Of a stretch of DNA of 64,000 nucleotides, positions 44,408-58,126 are shown piece after piece. The position numbers were made by a program, and so were the translations under genes. How positions within the stretch are numbered: the first letter of the stretch is position 1; each line of letters begins with the position of its first letter. Location: contig OZ037766.1 in NCBI GenBank assembly GCA_964035545.1, positions 2,786,501-2,850,500 on the forward strand, written 5' to 3'. Source of the DNA: Bugula neritina (taxonomy: Eukaryota > Bryozoa > Gymnolaemata > Cheilostomatida > Bugulidae). The notes under the pieces were generated by a model, which had not been told where the DNA came from, ran no database searches, and saw only the letters and a list, made by a program, of their open reading frames with translations.

Positions 44408-47400
44408 ATGGATAAGGATAAGGATAAGGATAAGGAACAACCTGCTCAGAACTCTCCTGTCAAAAGTTCCTCAGATGAAACCAAGAATCTTGTTTTACCA
44501 CCTTTAGCACATGATGATGGATCGAGCATTGTTAGCAGTCCACCAGCTCCACCTGAGTATGTTCGTTCTTCGTCTCCAAAAGCCACAGATAATGTAACAG
44601 CTCCGGAGCCAACTGGTTCCGATTCTAAACTCGTACCACAACCACCACCAAAGTCTTCCCAAGAAACAAACAGTTTGGAACCTGATATTCTGGCACTTCT
44701 TCCTCCTCGACTGGCTCAAGTGTCTGATGAAGAAAGAAGACGCTTATTCGTGGCAAATTGTGACACTAAACAATACATTCAAAATGTCGAAACAATTGTT
44801 GCTGTTTTAATGCACGAATCTTTTTCACTGATAGACGATTCTTCCAAGCTTATTCAGCTTTACAAGTAAGAATTTAATTTTATGCTTGATGCAAGTAAGA
44901 CAATAAATAATAATTTACTTAGTAGGCTTGATGATTGATGACTTCTGCTAAGTTATGTTCTATTATTATTAGAATACAAATGTTGAACAATTAATTAATT
45001 CTAATTGTTTTAAAATTTCTCGTTTCAACTAGGCTGATTTCTGCTGCAATTGTGACTAAGAAGTGTGACATGGAATTGAAAGAAAAAGCTGTTCAAGCAT
45101 TAATAAAGAAAGGTTGGATGAAATTTCTCATAATGAATTTTTCACTGGTGATTGAAGAAGTGGAAAAATGTCAAAATGGCTGGGAAAGTGAGAACATCAA
45201 TGCAACAATTTCTAACTTAATTATAGGGCTCAATACCTTGACATTTACCATGAAGTGTTGTACAGCCGAAATTGCTATTGAAATATCTAAGGCTATGGTT
45301 GTCTTTGTAATTGAAATCCTGGATCACCCAGTTCTGTTAACTGCTGCAGTTGAAGGGGACCCAATAAGTTTTAGGAAGAAGCTCCTTGCAGTTTTGGACG
45401 ACATAGCAAGGCTTGACGTTCTCCGTAAGGAGATTTCTAGTAGTCAGTTGGAACAAATTGAAACTGTGTTGTGTAAATATATCGATAAATTATCCTCTCT
45501 GAGCTCTGATTGCCAAAGAGCACTATACCTTCTTGGAGATGTTGATGTTGTGAACAGACTACCTCTTCAAAAGCTCTTAAACTTTGCTCCAACGACTGAA
45601 AGTATAGAGTCAGATATTGCTGATTGTCAAAAGACAGTGAGAAAGTTGAACTCAATCAGTATGGAAACTCATGTCTGGAGGCCTTGGAGGGTTAGACTTG
45701 AATTCAGGTACTAGCAAAACTATACATGAAAGTTAGCAAAATTATCAGCTTGTTCTTTTTTGGATTCTAGCTTAATAAAAGATATTTTTGCATCTGACTT
45801 GGAAATTGCCATCACGTGGTTATTCAATGATTTCTTAAATTGTTATGAGAAATTACAAAAGGGTTTTTTACTTGATTGCGTATGACATTAGTTGTTCTTA
45901 TTGCTTTATTTCAACAAGTTCATCTACTAAAAATAAGTTAAGTTTCTGTTACAAATATTGTTTGAATTTTAATATATTGTACTAGTGTACTTTGAGTTCT
46001 AGCTTTATTTTCTATCTTTCTTGTATAGCTACATGATGGATGTGGTGACTCTGTCCAATTTCTCTCAGTGTTCTCCCACCGCGTGTGGAGATTTTTACGC
46101 TGCTATAGTTAGAGATGGAGTGTGGTACGAATTTGTGTCTGAGATTTATCTTCATGTCATTGACTCACTCAAAAGATTCAAAGATGGGAGCCTCAAAATA
46201 TCTTCATTTGCAATGGATTGCGCCATGATAAACCTCGTCAACAGTGTTGCTACACTCCAGAATGGCACTGATTATTGTAAAGATGCTCAAATCCTGCAGC
46301 TTACTGCTGACTATTTTTCGGACATGATTATTGAGCAGTTGAAAACTCCTGTTCTTCTAAACATTTTGGCTAAAGAAACTCGTGAGTCCAGCAATGATGG
46401 TGAAAATTTCCTTGTCGCGATTGGTGATGCATTGCTAAGCATCATACACAACCTTACATTTTACTTTGAACCGTGTATTCCTACATTGAGAGAGAAGGGA
46501 ATGATGTCAGTGGCAAGGAATGTGCGAGAACTTGCCCATGCCTCAAACACCAAGACCTCTTGTCTTCTCATCATAGCATATCTAATTGATGAGGGAGACA
46601 GCAAGGATGTGATGAAAATTACAGACGATGAATTATCTTTCCTAATTGAAGAATTGGGGGTGTCAATCGAACCCGATAGAATATCATATCATCCTGAAGA
46701 GGTCATTGAAGGTTTAACGAGAATTGCCGTTATTGATCACAATAAACTGAAAGTGATTGAGCAGGGTGCTCTCCCTCTTCTGGTTCGGTCTCTCAATGCT
46801 GACAAATATAACGCTGATCACCAGGCCGCCGCTGCTAAGGCCATCTGGAATCTGGCTTTTACTGATGAAAGTCGTCAAAAGATCATAGAGGAAGAAGGCT
46901 GCCTTGAAGGTAGAGTTTTGGACGTCACATAATGCGTTTATTTAAATGTGTATTGTGTATTGTTTGCCTTTTTATTTATTTGGATATTGTTTCCACATAT
47001 AGCATTGCGTAAGCTGCAAAACTCTGAGAACCTTAAAGTAAAGAACGCTGTTGCTGGTGCTTTGTGGCAAATTGAAGGGAAAAATAAGCATAAACAACAC
47101 GCTCCTAGTGAAGAGTTGACAAGAAATGGTAAATACTTACTTCTCAAGTTTCCTAATACTTTAGTTTTGACTCATTGGCTAGTTCTGGCTTTTTAATCAA
47201 CCTGAAAGCTTGAATAGACCCTTTTCAGAGGTCCCTTATATCTCCTTCACAGTAAAGATTTGTGGTCTTCCACAGGGAATAGGTTGAATGTTTGTATAAA
47301 GAGCAATTTCATTTAAAATTTAAAGTTTGGCTGCTACTTAGAATTCTAAATTATGCTATAGAATTGTCTTTTTAGGAGATAGATATTTTGGTATAAGCAC

Positions 47401-49780
47401 ACATATTAGCAGTTCAAAAAAAATTTTTTTATAGATAATTTTGACAAAAAATAATCTTGAAATCATTTATGTGGTTTTGGTTATTGAGCAAAGCTAAAGT
47501 GGGACTTTGTCAGTGCTCAGTAACCAAAACCACAAAAATGAGTTCAAGCCTATTTTGGGAGACCACAACTATTAATTGTAAGGGGGGACATTGGGACCTC
47601 TGAAAAGGGTCTATTGACCAATATTTCCATGGCTGATGGTCACAGTAAATTGCTGCCAACTTTTCCATTTTCTAGACTCGAAACAGATAATGCTGAGTTA
47701 TAATAAACTAGCTCGATCTGAAGTGCTCAAGATGAAAGAGAGGCTTGCTAATCTGGGTTACAAGGTGTGGATAGATGTAGAGCAGATCACTGCAGGTGAG
47801 TTCCTGCCTTAGCTAACTTGTAGTTTCGTGAAACAGCATATTAAGATTAACTACCATGAACAAGACTGTTGTATATGTGATTTTAGTAAGACATTGTGTA
47901 ACTGGCTAAGAAAAATTCACCAATTTTAGTAATTCACATATTTTATTGTCAAATCCTATTTGTTTACAACATTGTTTGATTGCTTTATAAAACTTAAAAA
48001 GTTCCATCTATTTAGGTGGTTCAACACTTGAAGCTATGAGTAAAGCCGTAGAAGAATCAAGTTTGGTTTTGATATTTTTCAGTGAAGCCTACAAAAACAG
48101 CAACAATTGCAGGGCGGGTAAGTTGAAATCTAAAGATAATTTCGTTGTTTTTCTAATGACTCTTTCAGCTGTTGAATTCGAACTAAATTTTTGTATAGTA
48201 GGTTTTTATTGGTTTTAGAGGCAGAGTATGTATTTGAACAGAGAAGGCCATTTCTCCCTGTACAAGTACAGCCCAAGTACGTGCCTAACGGCTGGTTGGG
48301 AATCTTGCTAGGGACTAGATATCGTTACTGTCTGACTAAAGCTGACAGATACGATTTAGAAGTGTCATCACTACTACTTAAAGTACAGGAGCTCATTACT
48401 GGTGTCCAGCAACCCAGTCTGGATGCAATAGGTACTTCTAGTAACAATCTAGTTTCTAGTAACATCTGTGCAGCTTCATCTCTTCTGTATGTTTGTAACT
48501 TATAAACGCATTGTTCATTATCAGCTAATGTAAGTCAATTTAACATAACTGTCAGTGTGTTTAAATTCAAAATTTCTGTTTGAAATGAAATTCTACTCTG
48601 TATTGGATCAGTGTACTCTCACCTATATAGTCAGTTTTTCAATTGCAATTGAAAAATCAGGCACTTTATATAACTGAAACAATACAACTATTATGAGCTT
48701 TTTGTTTTCAAGATCAGTTGTTTTTCAGGTGTATTCAAATGTCATGATGTTTCTGTTATTTTGAGTATATGTCATGTTGGAGTATATTTTATAGTCTGAA
48801 ACAAACAAAACTGTTACAAATGTGTATACCCAGATGTCACTTGAGATAGAGAACTCAACTGACACTTTTGTTTTCTTATATATCCTGAATGTGGTTTATA
48901 TGTCGTATACATTTAGATTGGTTTAAGTTTCAAATGAAATTGGTGTAAAGGAAAGACAACTGTTATCTATCACTTACTGTTTTCTCAATCTCAAAGTTTG
49001 TGTTCGGCTGTATTCAAATTCTTAGTATTCCTGCTACTTGCAGACGGCCCTCTGATTGAGTCAACTGTAGAGCCACTGCTAGCCTCAGCTCCTCTAGAAA
49101 AAGCAGTAAACTTGAAGTGTGTTAGTTGGACCACCCAACAAGTTGCTGAATGGCTCAGCACCTCAGATCTTTCCAACTTTGTGAAGTGGTAGGATATGTA
49201 TGTCTGGTATTATTCAATGAACAAGTAGTAGATAGCAAACACAGTGGCTCAGTTTTAGTCCCTGAAACTGAGCAACTGTGTTGCTAGCAGCTTTATTAGA
49301 ATCATACACTAATTAATTGTTGCTGTTCAACTAATTGTTTTCAACATATTTAGTGATGTTAAACACAAAGTATTCACGCATCACAACATAACACACTGAT
49401 CAGTAGTTTAAACAAGTTTGCCTATCAAAGCATGATCTGAAATTCTGGCTACTGTAGCTAACACAAAAAACAAGAACAGATGACAATAGTATTAAGAGAT
49501 ATGGTTACTCTTATTATTTGCATCATTACCAACTCTTGTTAATTAATATTATTTGATACACTATTACTCATAAAGTAATATTGTTATATGCATAGGCCTA
49601 ATTGTTATTTTTATAAACTATAGCGTTAGAGAGATGAATGGAGAGATGTTGGCTGAGCTAGCATTGCTATCGCAGCACCACAAAGACACCTTCTACTCAA
49701 TGATTGGTCAAATGCAAGGAGTTGATATTTCCGATTTTTTGAGATTCAGTTGTGCTGCCAAGAAACTTTGTCAGCAATAA
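44408..49780 (+). CDS. ARM-TIR-SAM protein, tandem copy 2, nine exons
   Basis: Exons: 44408-44865, 45033-45707, 46029-46909, 47003-47128, 47676-47795, 48016-48117, 48219-48431, 49044-49188, 49624-49780; 2877 nt, 958 residues. Layout is as in copy 1: disordered N-terminus, ARM/HEAT-like helices, TIR (with the NCRAEAEY Glu), then a C-terminal SAM-like domain. The N-terminus begins with four DK repeats from a GATAAG coding microsatellite that is absent in copy 1. Intron 1 has a normal GT donor (AA/GTAAGA). One codon is missing in exon 3 compared with copy 1. The TIR exons are almost identical to copy 1, while the first half of exon 2 differs at roughly 30% of residues. AATAAA again overlaps the stop. 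Confidence 0.85.
47213..47615. mobile_element. MITE with 23-bp perfect terminal inverted repeats, copy 2 intron 4
   Basis: A segment of about 400 bp starts AATAGACCCTTTTCAGAGGT(CCC) and ends with the exact reverse complement, GGGACCTCTGAAAAGGGTCTATT. The TIRs could be trimmed to TA...TA, consistent with a mariner-type TA target. Inside, TGTGGTTTTGGTTA (47470) and its complement (about 47520) form a second hairpin. Copy 1 intron 4 lacks the element. Confidence 0.8.
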
Positions 49781-50808
49781 AATTCCCAGAATCCTTAGGG
49801 GATGTAAGAATACAGTAGTCTATGTATAATACTCTACAGTAATATTATAGTTATGTGATGCACCATGTGCCTTTATTTTCCTTCTCAATACTCAGAACTG
49901 TTACTCATAACTGTGCTATAAATATATTTTGCATGCTGCTTTTTACTGACATTTTATACTAATTATTGGGTAATGTTTATTACCATATTATTCCTTAGTT
50001 TTCATAGTCCTTTTATGAAATTTTTTTATATAAATAATGCCATTGATATTCATATTGACTAAGTTTATGGTTTTTGTATTGTCTCTCTGTTTTTGGCCAA
50101 ATTTATATTTATAAATAGTTTTTATTACTTTATTCTACGTTTCCATTTTTTGAGCAATTTTGCTTTCAAATTTCTTTTCTGTTGCTTTTACTTTTATATC
50201 TCTTCTAGATTTCAGTCTTACATTATCTGCAGCTACTGCTAGTAATATAAACATTTAACATTAACATATTTTAATAGATACATCATACTTCATAAGACCT
50301 AGTGCATTAAGCCAAACTGTTCTCTATCAACTTTAAAATACCTTTCTAGACCAGATACTAAAAGCCACCTCTTATGCTTCCAGACCAGATAACAAAACTA
50401 CCTTAATTATTGCTACATCATAAAAAGTTGGTGAGTATTTAAAGACTCGCAGATACCCAATAAGTCATCAAATAGCATTTTTGCTCAGTAACACAAATCA
50501 GTTATCTTTTTTTTTTTATTAGCTTGACATGCCTATTGAAGATATCAAGGGGGCATAACCTCCTTTACAATATTTCTCCTCTACAATAGGCTACAGACTT
50601 TTTCAGACTGTACCTTCATCTCAAAGTAGTTGGTAGCTTCTTCCCCAACAGTTGAAGCTACCAAATGAGTAATATACATTCAAGCAGCAATATTGCTAGA
50701 GCATCATTGGACATCTTGGAAATACATGTATAGAAACAATTTCTGTTGCAGTTAGTGTATGTTACAACTTATTAAATTTATATTATATAATTGACTATGA
50801 AAAATAAT

Positions 50809-50882
50809 GTTCCCCACCGAGATTCGAACCACAGACCTCCGGCTTGCAAGCAGGCGCGCTAACCAATTACGCTAAAGGGGCC
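50809..50882 (-). tRNA. tRNA-Cys(GCA)-like pseudogene or SINE head
   Basis: 74 bases in minus sense. The A box (TAGCGTAATTGG) and B box (GGTTCGAATCT) are good, the four-pair D stem is intact and the variable loop has five bases. The seven-base anticodon loop TTGCAAG gives anticodon GCA. The acceptor, anticodon and T stems have several mismatches. It is therefore more likely a tRNA pseudogene or the head of a SINE than a working tRNA. Confidence 0.55.
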
Positions 50883-51120
50883 ACTGGGTAAACTCATCGC
50901 TACAGACTATACATATTTCATTTGTTTTTGCAGGCAATATAGACAATAATTATTATAATTTCAGATTAAAAACTGAGAAATAAACAGATGAACATATTAT
51001 TCGAAATTATTTTTCATCTTTAGTGGTCACTGTAATAGAAGTTGTAGTTGTGTTTAAAACATAAGACTGCCATTTTCAAAATTGTAAGAAAACTGTTGAT
51101 AAGTGGTTAAGCATTGCATA

Positions 51121-51437
51121 ACTGTCTACAATAATAATAATAATATCTTAAATTAGATCCACGTGCCTCTCACTTAAGATATTTCTTAAAACTATTGATA
51201 TCTGACTATCTTCTCTTAAAGCGCTTGAAATAAGTTGAAGCTTTTGGCTGTAAAATATAAATTCAGAGATCTGAAGTGTAAGCATTGAACTTAGACTCTA
51301 AGGTATAATCTCTTCTGCCAGTGTTTATGTACTTCAACAGACACAGTATGTCAATGACCATTAATTATTATTAGCACTGGGAGTCTATACTGCTTTATAT
51401 CTTTGCAACAAGAGTACATTACTGTCAATGGTTGGTT
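51121..51437. repeat. Left arm of a decayed large inverted repeat
   Basis: This segment is similar, reversed and with gaps, to 53743-54000. Shared blocks include GACTATCTTCTCTTAAAGC, TGTACTTCAACAGACACAGT and GCAACAAGAGTACATTACT. The arms are 2.3 kb apart. It could be the termini of an old DNA transposon or an inverted duplication. Confidence 0.75.
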
Positions 51438-51534
51438 GACATATCATAAACTAGCCAAGACTATTTGTGAATTAAAGCATTCACAGTTTGATCACTGGCA
51501 TTCTATAAGCAATGTTTGTCTGGATATATCAGCT

Positions 51535-51548
51535 TATATATATGTATA

Positions 51549-51614
<66 letters not shown>
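51535..51614. repeat. (TA)n microsatellite
   Basis: About 80 bases of TA with a few GTATA interruptions at the left end. Confidence 0.95.
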
Positions 51615-51618
<4 letters not shown>

Positions 51619-52984
51619 ATATATATCCCATCTTCATAAACTGCAAAATGAGTTATATATGCAAAAGATGATGGCATATAAAATGTAAAAAAATTCAGAT
51701 TACAAGTTATACAAAGAATACTAAGTTGTAAGTAACTTACCAAGCAAAGCTGAATTGTATGAAGTATTTGCTTTTGTTCCAAACATAGTGCAGCATGCAA
51801 ATGAGTGCTTTATGTAATTATTTCGGCTAATTTAAATCAGCAATCTATTTTTGGTGCAGCTGTTGCGGACCTAGAGCTTTTTTTTCAATTCAGGTTGAAA
51901 AATATTTAACCTAGTTCTTAAGCTGGACTGGTGCTGACAATTCTAAATACTTGACAAAGTGTTCTGTGGCACTTTCACCCACAATATCCAGTTGTATCAA
52001 ACAGAGCCTAAAAACTCAGAAAATGCTATATCTGACCACTAAATTATTGACATGAAGCCAACACTTGCCAGACAGATAACTAAAAACATGAAGCTATTAC
52101 TGTTACTAGATATAGATGTTGCCAACTAATTAAAATATTTATGCTGACACAGGATTGGGGAATATTTCAGATTCCCATTGGTATTTTAACAAGTGTTTGA
52201 TTTTTGCAGCACACACTCAGCCAAACTAACACATTAATAGCGCCAACCGCAGAATGAGATGCTAGTATTTGTAATGAGTTATTTTTGAAAACAATTAAAG
52301 CAGCTAAATATATAAAATACCTAATTGTTAACAAGAAAAAGAATTATTATAATAAGTGTTGATATCAATTTTTAAAATTAAGTCCTACTTTCCCCAAATT
52401 TTAATATTGATATAAGGAAATGAAATTATTACAAGCAAAAATTGCCGAATGCTGCTTTGCATATATTGAATAAATTGATGAATGCCACCAAAAGCTTTTA
52501 AACTTTTGTTTCAGAAATATAGCTTCTGTCTTTGTACTAGCTGAACACAAGTAAATAAATAGAATGTTACTATCTGTAAATACTTCCTAAAGCATTTACC
52601 ATCATGAAATATTTCTAGGGCAACATTGATATTCATGGTCAGTCATAAGTAACGATATGTGCTATCTGTGTTTGAAACCTAACTAACTTAAAAGAACGAT
52701 CATTCAGTAGAACTGAGTGGCATCTCTACTCGACATCTAGTGTGCTAAAGAACTTAATTCTAACTATTTTAATGAGTATTTCTTCTGTTGTTGGAAGCAT
52801 ACAAAAAATGGGTTAACGGAGAGTTCACATGTTACGGGTTCAGACAAGTTTTCATCTCTTTGGTCTGTTAACATTGGCTGTTGGTAGGAGGCACTCTGCT
52901 GGTTCACTGCTTCTACAAAGAATACTCTTCTTAATTAAGATGGTTTAAGCTTACCTATAAACTCCAAGATGAGATGCACTTGAT

Positions 52985-53191
52985 TATGGAGTGCCAAATG
53001 GTAAAAAATTCGCTTATTATTGTATCTCATATGCTTATAATAAAGTATCTAGCCATTATTCTCTCTCATATGCTCACAAAACGCTCTCATAGGTCTATAA
53101 TTTGCTCTTATATACCCTTATGGCTAGATACTTTGTTATAAACATATGAGACACAATAATAATCAAATTTTTGACCATTTGGCACTCCATA
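52985..53191. mobile_element. 207-bp hairpin MITE with 6-bp target duplication
   Basis: The element begins TATGGAGTGCCAAATGGT and ends with the complement, ACCATTTGGCACTCCATA (a few indels inside). The inverted similarity extends about 70 bp per arm. CTTGAT occurs immediately on both sides (52979-52984 and 53192-53197), a likely target-site duplication. No coding capacity; superfamily not determined. Confidence 0.8.
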
Positions 53192-53742
53192 CTTGATAGG
53201 TAGGGTGCTACATACTGTTTCACTTTAATTGAGTTGAACTTATTTTTGACTTAATTACTCCTTGAAACACCTTAGTACATTGTTCTTGTACATTGTTCAT
53301 TGTACATTGTGGGAACTTCTCTGTGTCAAATTTCATGTTGCTACATTGACCTTAACCTGCAATGGTTTTACTTGATGCTTATAGCATTAGAGTTTTCAGA
53401 AAAATTGCTCCTTATTATATAAAGTATCTCAGTCTATTTCTTTGACCCAGCAGCTAGTGTTAGGATTTTGAAGGCTCTCTCTCTCTGTTGGTGTTTACTT
53501 ATAAAGCCTTGCTGCCTATTTCTTCCTGCTTCGACTGCGATTTATCTAAAAATTCTAACATATTTTCTATACATTTCAGTATTTTAAGCAAAGTGCAATG
53601 AACCTTTACTGCAATTGACAAAGTGATATGCAGATGTCATGTACTAATTTCTAGTTCTTGTACATACCACTACACCAGTAATAGTGAAGCTAAGGTCCAA
53701 TCTATATTGTGGCCTGGCTAGTATACAATATGTCCATCAACT

Positions 53743-54000
53743 TTTGACAGTAATGTACTCTTGTTGCAATGACACAAGGCAGTATCAATTCCCAGAGCTA
53801 ATAATAAAATATTACGGTCATTGACATACTGTGTCTGTTGAAGTACATATGTACTGGCAATGAAATTATATTTTACAGACAAAAACTTCAACTTATTTCA
53901 AGTGCTTTAAGAGAAGATAGTCAGAAGAACTTAATGGTTTTAAGAAATATTTTAAGTTAGAGTCACATGGATGTAATATAAGATATTATTACTAACAACT
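53743..54000. repeat. Right arm of the decayed inverted repeat, with possible sulfotransferase relic
   Basis: Reverse-complement partner of 51121-51437. It contains AGTCAGAAGAACT preceded by GAAGAT, similar to the conserved EDSQKN segment of the sulfotransferase genes (about 55803), but the similarity is short and could be chance. Confidence 0.65.
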
Positions 54001-54188
54001 GTAGCAAGGTTCAACCACCTGTCCACAGCACCACCATATTTTTGAAGATGATAGCCTCGTGTTTTGACACAGCTACAGAATTTATTACGGTGACTGCTGA
54101 AGATAAAAATAACTTTGAATAATTTTCAGTCATAACTTGTTTATTGGTCTTTGATATGAAATTACGTTATTATATATACATATAAATT

Positions 54189-54194
54189 TGTGTG

Positions 54195-54278
<84 letters not shown>

Positions 54279-54284
54279 TGTGTG
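54189..54284. repeat. (TGCG)n microsatellite
   Basis: About 22 copies of TGCG/GTGC with a TGTG start and end. It is CpG-rich in an otherwise AT-rich region. The Thr-His-Ala-Arg reading frame is an artefact. Confidence 0.96.
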
Positions 54285-54420
54285 ACATATTATGTAAATG
54301 TAAACTTTTATTTTTAGGAACTAGCAAATTCCTTGTATGGCAAACCATTATTTAGAGTTTTGACTGAGTGCAGGTTTAATTTTCACTTGCGCAGTGGGTA
54401 TGACTTTTAACATTTGCTGG

Positions 54421-54474
54421 CCAATAGCTATATGCAGACAATCCTGTTTAACTGACATTAGGTGCCTATATAAA
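54421..54474 (+). promoter_or_regulatory. CCAAT plus TATA box of sulfotransferase pseudogene 1
   Basis: CCAAT at 54421 and TATATAAA at 54467, about 110 bases before the ATG at 54583. Spacing and order fit an RNA polymerase II core promoter, so the broken copy may still be transcribed. Confidence 0.5.
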
Positions 54475-54582
54475 GCACCAGCCCCCAACATTTCAAATGT
54501 ACTTCAACTTCTAACTTTCTTGACTTTATGACTGATTGACTTTAAATATTACTAAAGTAATAATTTGCTGTTGGTTATCATT

Positions 54583-55966
54583 ATGAATTTCAGTACCTGG
54601 ATTGCTTATAAGAACTACCTGCTCTACAGCATCTATCTTTTACTTTATGGGTTACTACGGATCTGTTAACTGATATCTTGGAGAATAGCTGGTATTCAAA
54701 ATCATTTGAACAAATGCAAAGTCGGGGAGAAATATGAAACATCTGCACAGCTGCTCAAAGTTTGGTCAAGATCTAAGCCTACATTTTTCACTATACTTTT
54801 TCAAAGACACTTTTTATCAACACATGTGAAGTTTGTACATCCAGATTATTCTCTACAGAAACACATAACACTTATGACAGTAACTGATAAAGAAGCTATC
54901 TTCTGTGTACCTTCATCAAAAGTAGACATTCTCAATGTCAAAAAATGGCCATTTCTTTTTCATGCTCAACACGAGACAGCTGAATACATTCTCGTAATGC
55001 CCATCCAATCACTCATCAAATTAGCTTCTGTCCTTGGAGATCCAACAGGAAAGGTTATCTGGGTTCACCACACTGGAAGATGCATGTGGATCTACAGCCA
55101 TGGCTCAAGCTTGCAATGCTTTACCAGATGTGCTGACTATTTCAGAGCCTCTCAACATCTTCTCTCTCGATCAATCTTTCAAGTATAGGCATTTGAGGAG
55201 TGATAGCTTAGATTGGGAGCCTACAGAAGAATATCTCAGCATTCATCAGAGCATCGTGAGAGTCATGTTATCAAAGCCTTACCTGAAATCAGCTAAAATA
55301 ATTGTTGTGAAAGCAGCTCCTGCGAATTCAATGGTTGATTTAAACTCAATTGTTGAACTCTTTTCCAAGTTTATCAATGTATTCATGTACAGAGAAATGA
55401 GAGAGCAGGTTACCTCATTGTACAAAACAGTTTCAGGTTTTGATATCCAAAGAGGCTTGACTTCTTTTATTGCTTCATCTACGATATTGTCTCGGTTCTT
55501 TCCAAATGTGAAACCTCACGCTACATTACAAAACTGCTGCAATGACAAAAAACATGTGGAATGGCTGCTTGATAAAAGCAGTGTTCACAATCATACAGAA
55601 TTTATTGCTTTTGTTATCAGTTGGTGTGAGACTTGTTCGCACTACATGAAGCTTGGTGAAAGTTTAACCGAACCAAAAGTGCCTGCCTTTAAATATGAAC
55701 ACTGGCAATCGAATCCAGACAAATATCTTGAAACATTTTTCAAGTTAGTAGATCTAGAATTGACCGACGAGAGACTTCAGATTGTGAAAGATGTCTTGAA
55801 TGAAGACAGTCAGAAGAACTCCATGTTCTCAAGAGAGAAGGTAAAGCAGAGAGGGGTTGAGATTCCTAAAGATATGATTCATGTAGCTAATTCATACTCC
55901 AAATTTTATCACCTGCCAGAATGGGGAGCGTCCTGTATTTTACCTAATACAGCAACATCTCCTTAA
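54583..55966 (+). pseudogene. Sulfotransferase-like pseudogene 1 (stop plus frameshift)
   Basis: Full-length relative of the intact gene at 33464-34852. The N-terminal membrane segment is open from 54583, but the Gln codon after LRIC (residue 32 of the intact gene) is TAA. A 4-base insertion at about 55083 (GATGCATGTGG where the sister copy has GATGTGG) shifts the frame inside the phosphosulfate-loop motif GRCGSTA. After the insertion the frame is open to TAA at 55964. AATAAA lies at 56083. The shared TAA means one of the two lesions predates the split from pseudogene 2. Expression of two partial products cannot be excluded. Confidence 0.8.

Positions 55967-58126
<2,160 letters not shown>

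Larger units (their letters stand above)
49781..54582. other. Repeat-rich spacer without intact genes
   Basis: 4.8 kb with 3' flank of copy 2, a tRNA-like segment, a decayed inverted repeat, two microsatellites, a MITE and the promoter side of sulfotransferase pseudogene 1. No intact reading frame is convincing. Confidence 0.7.
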
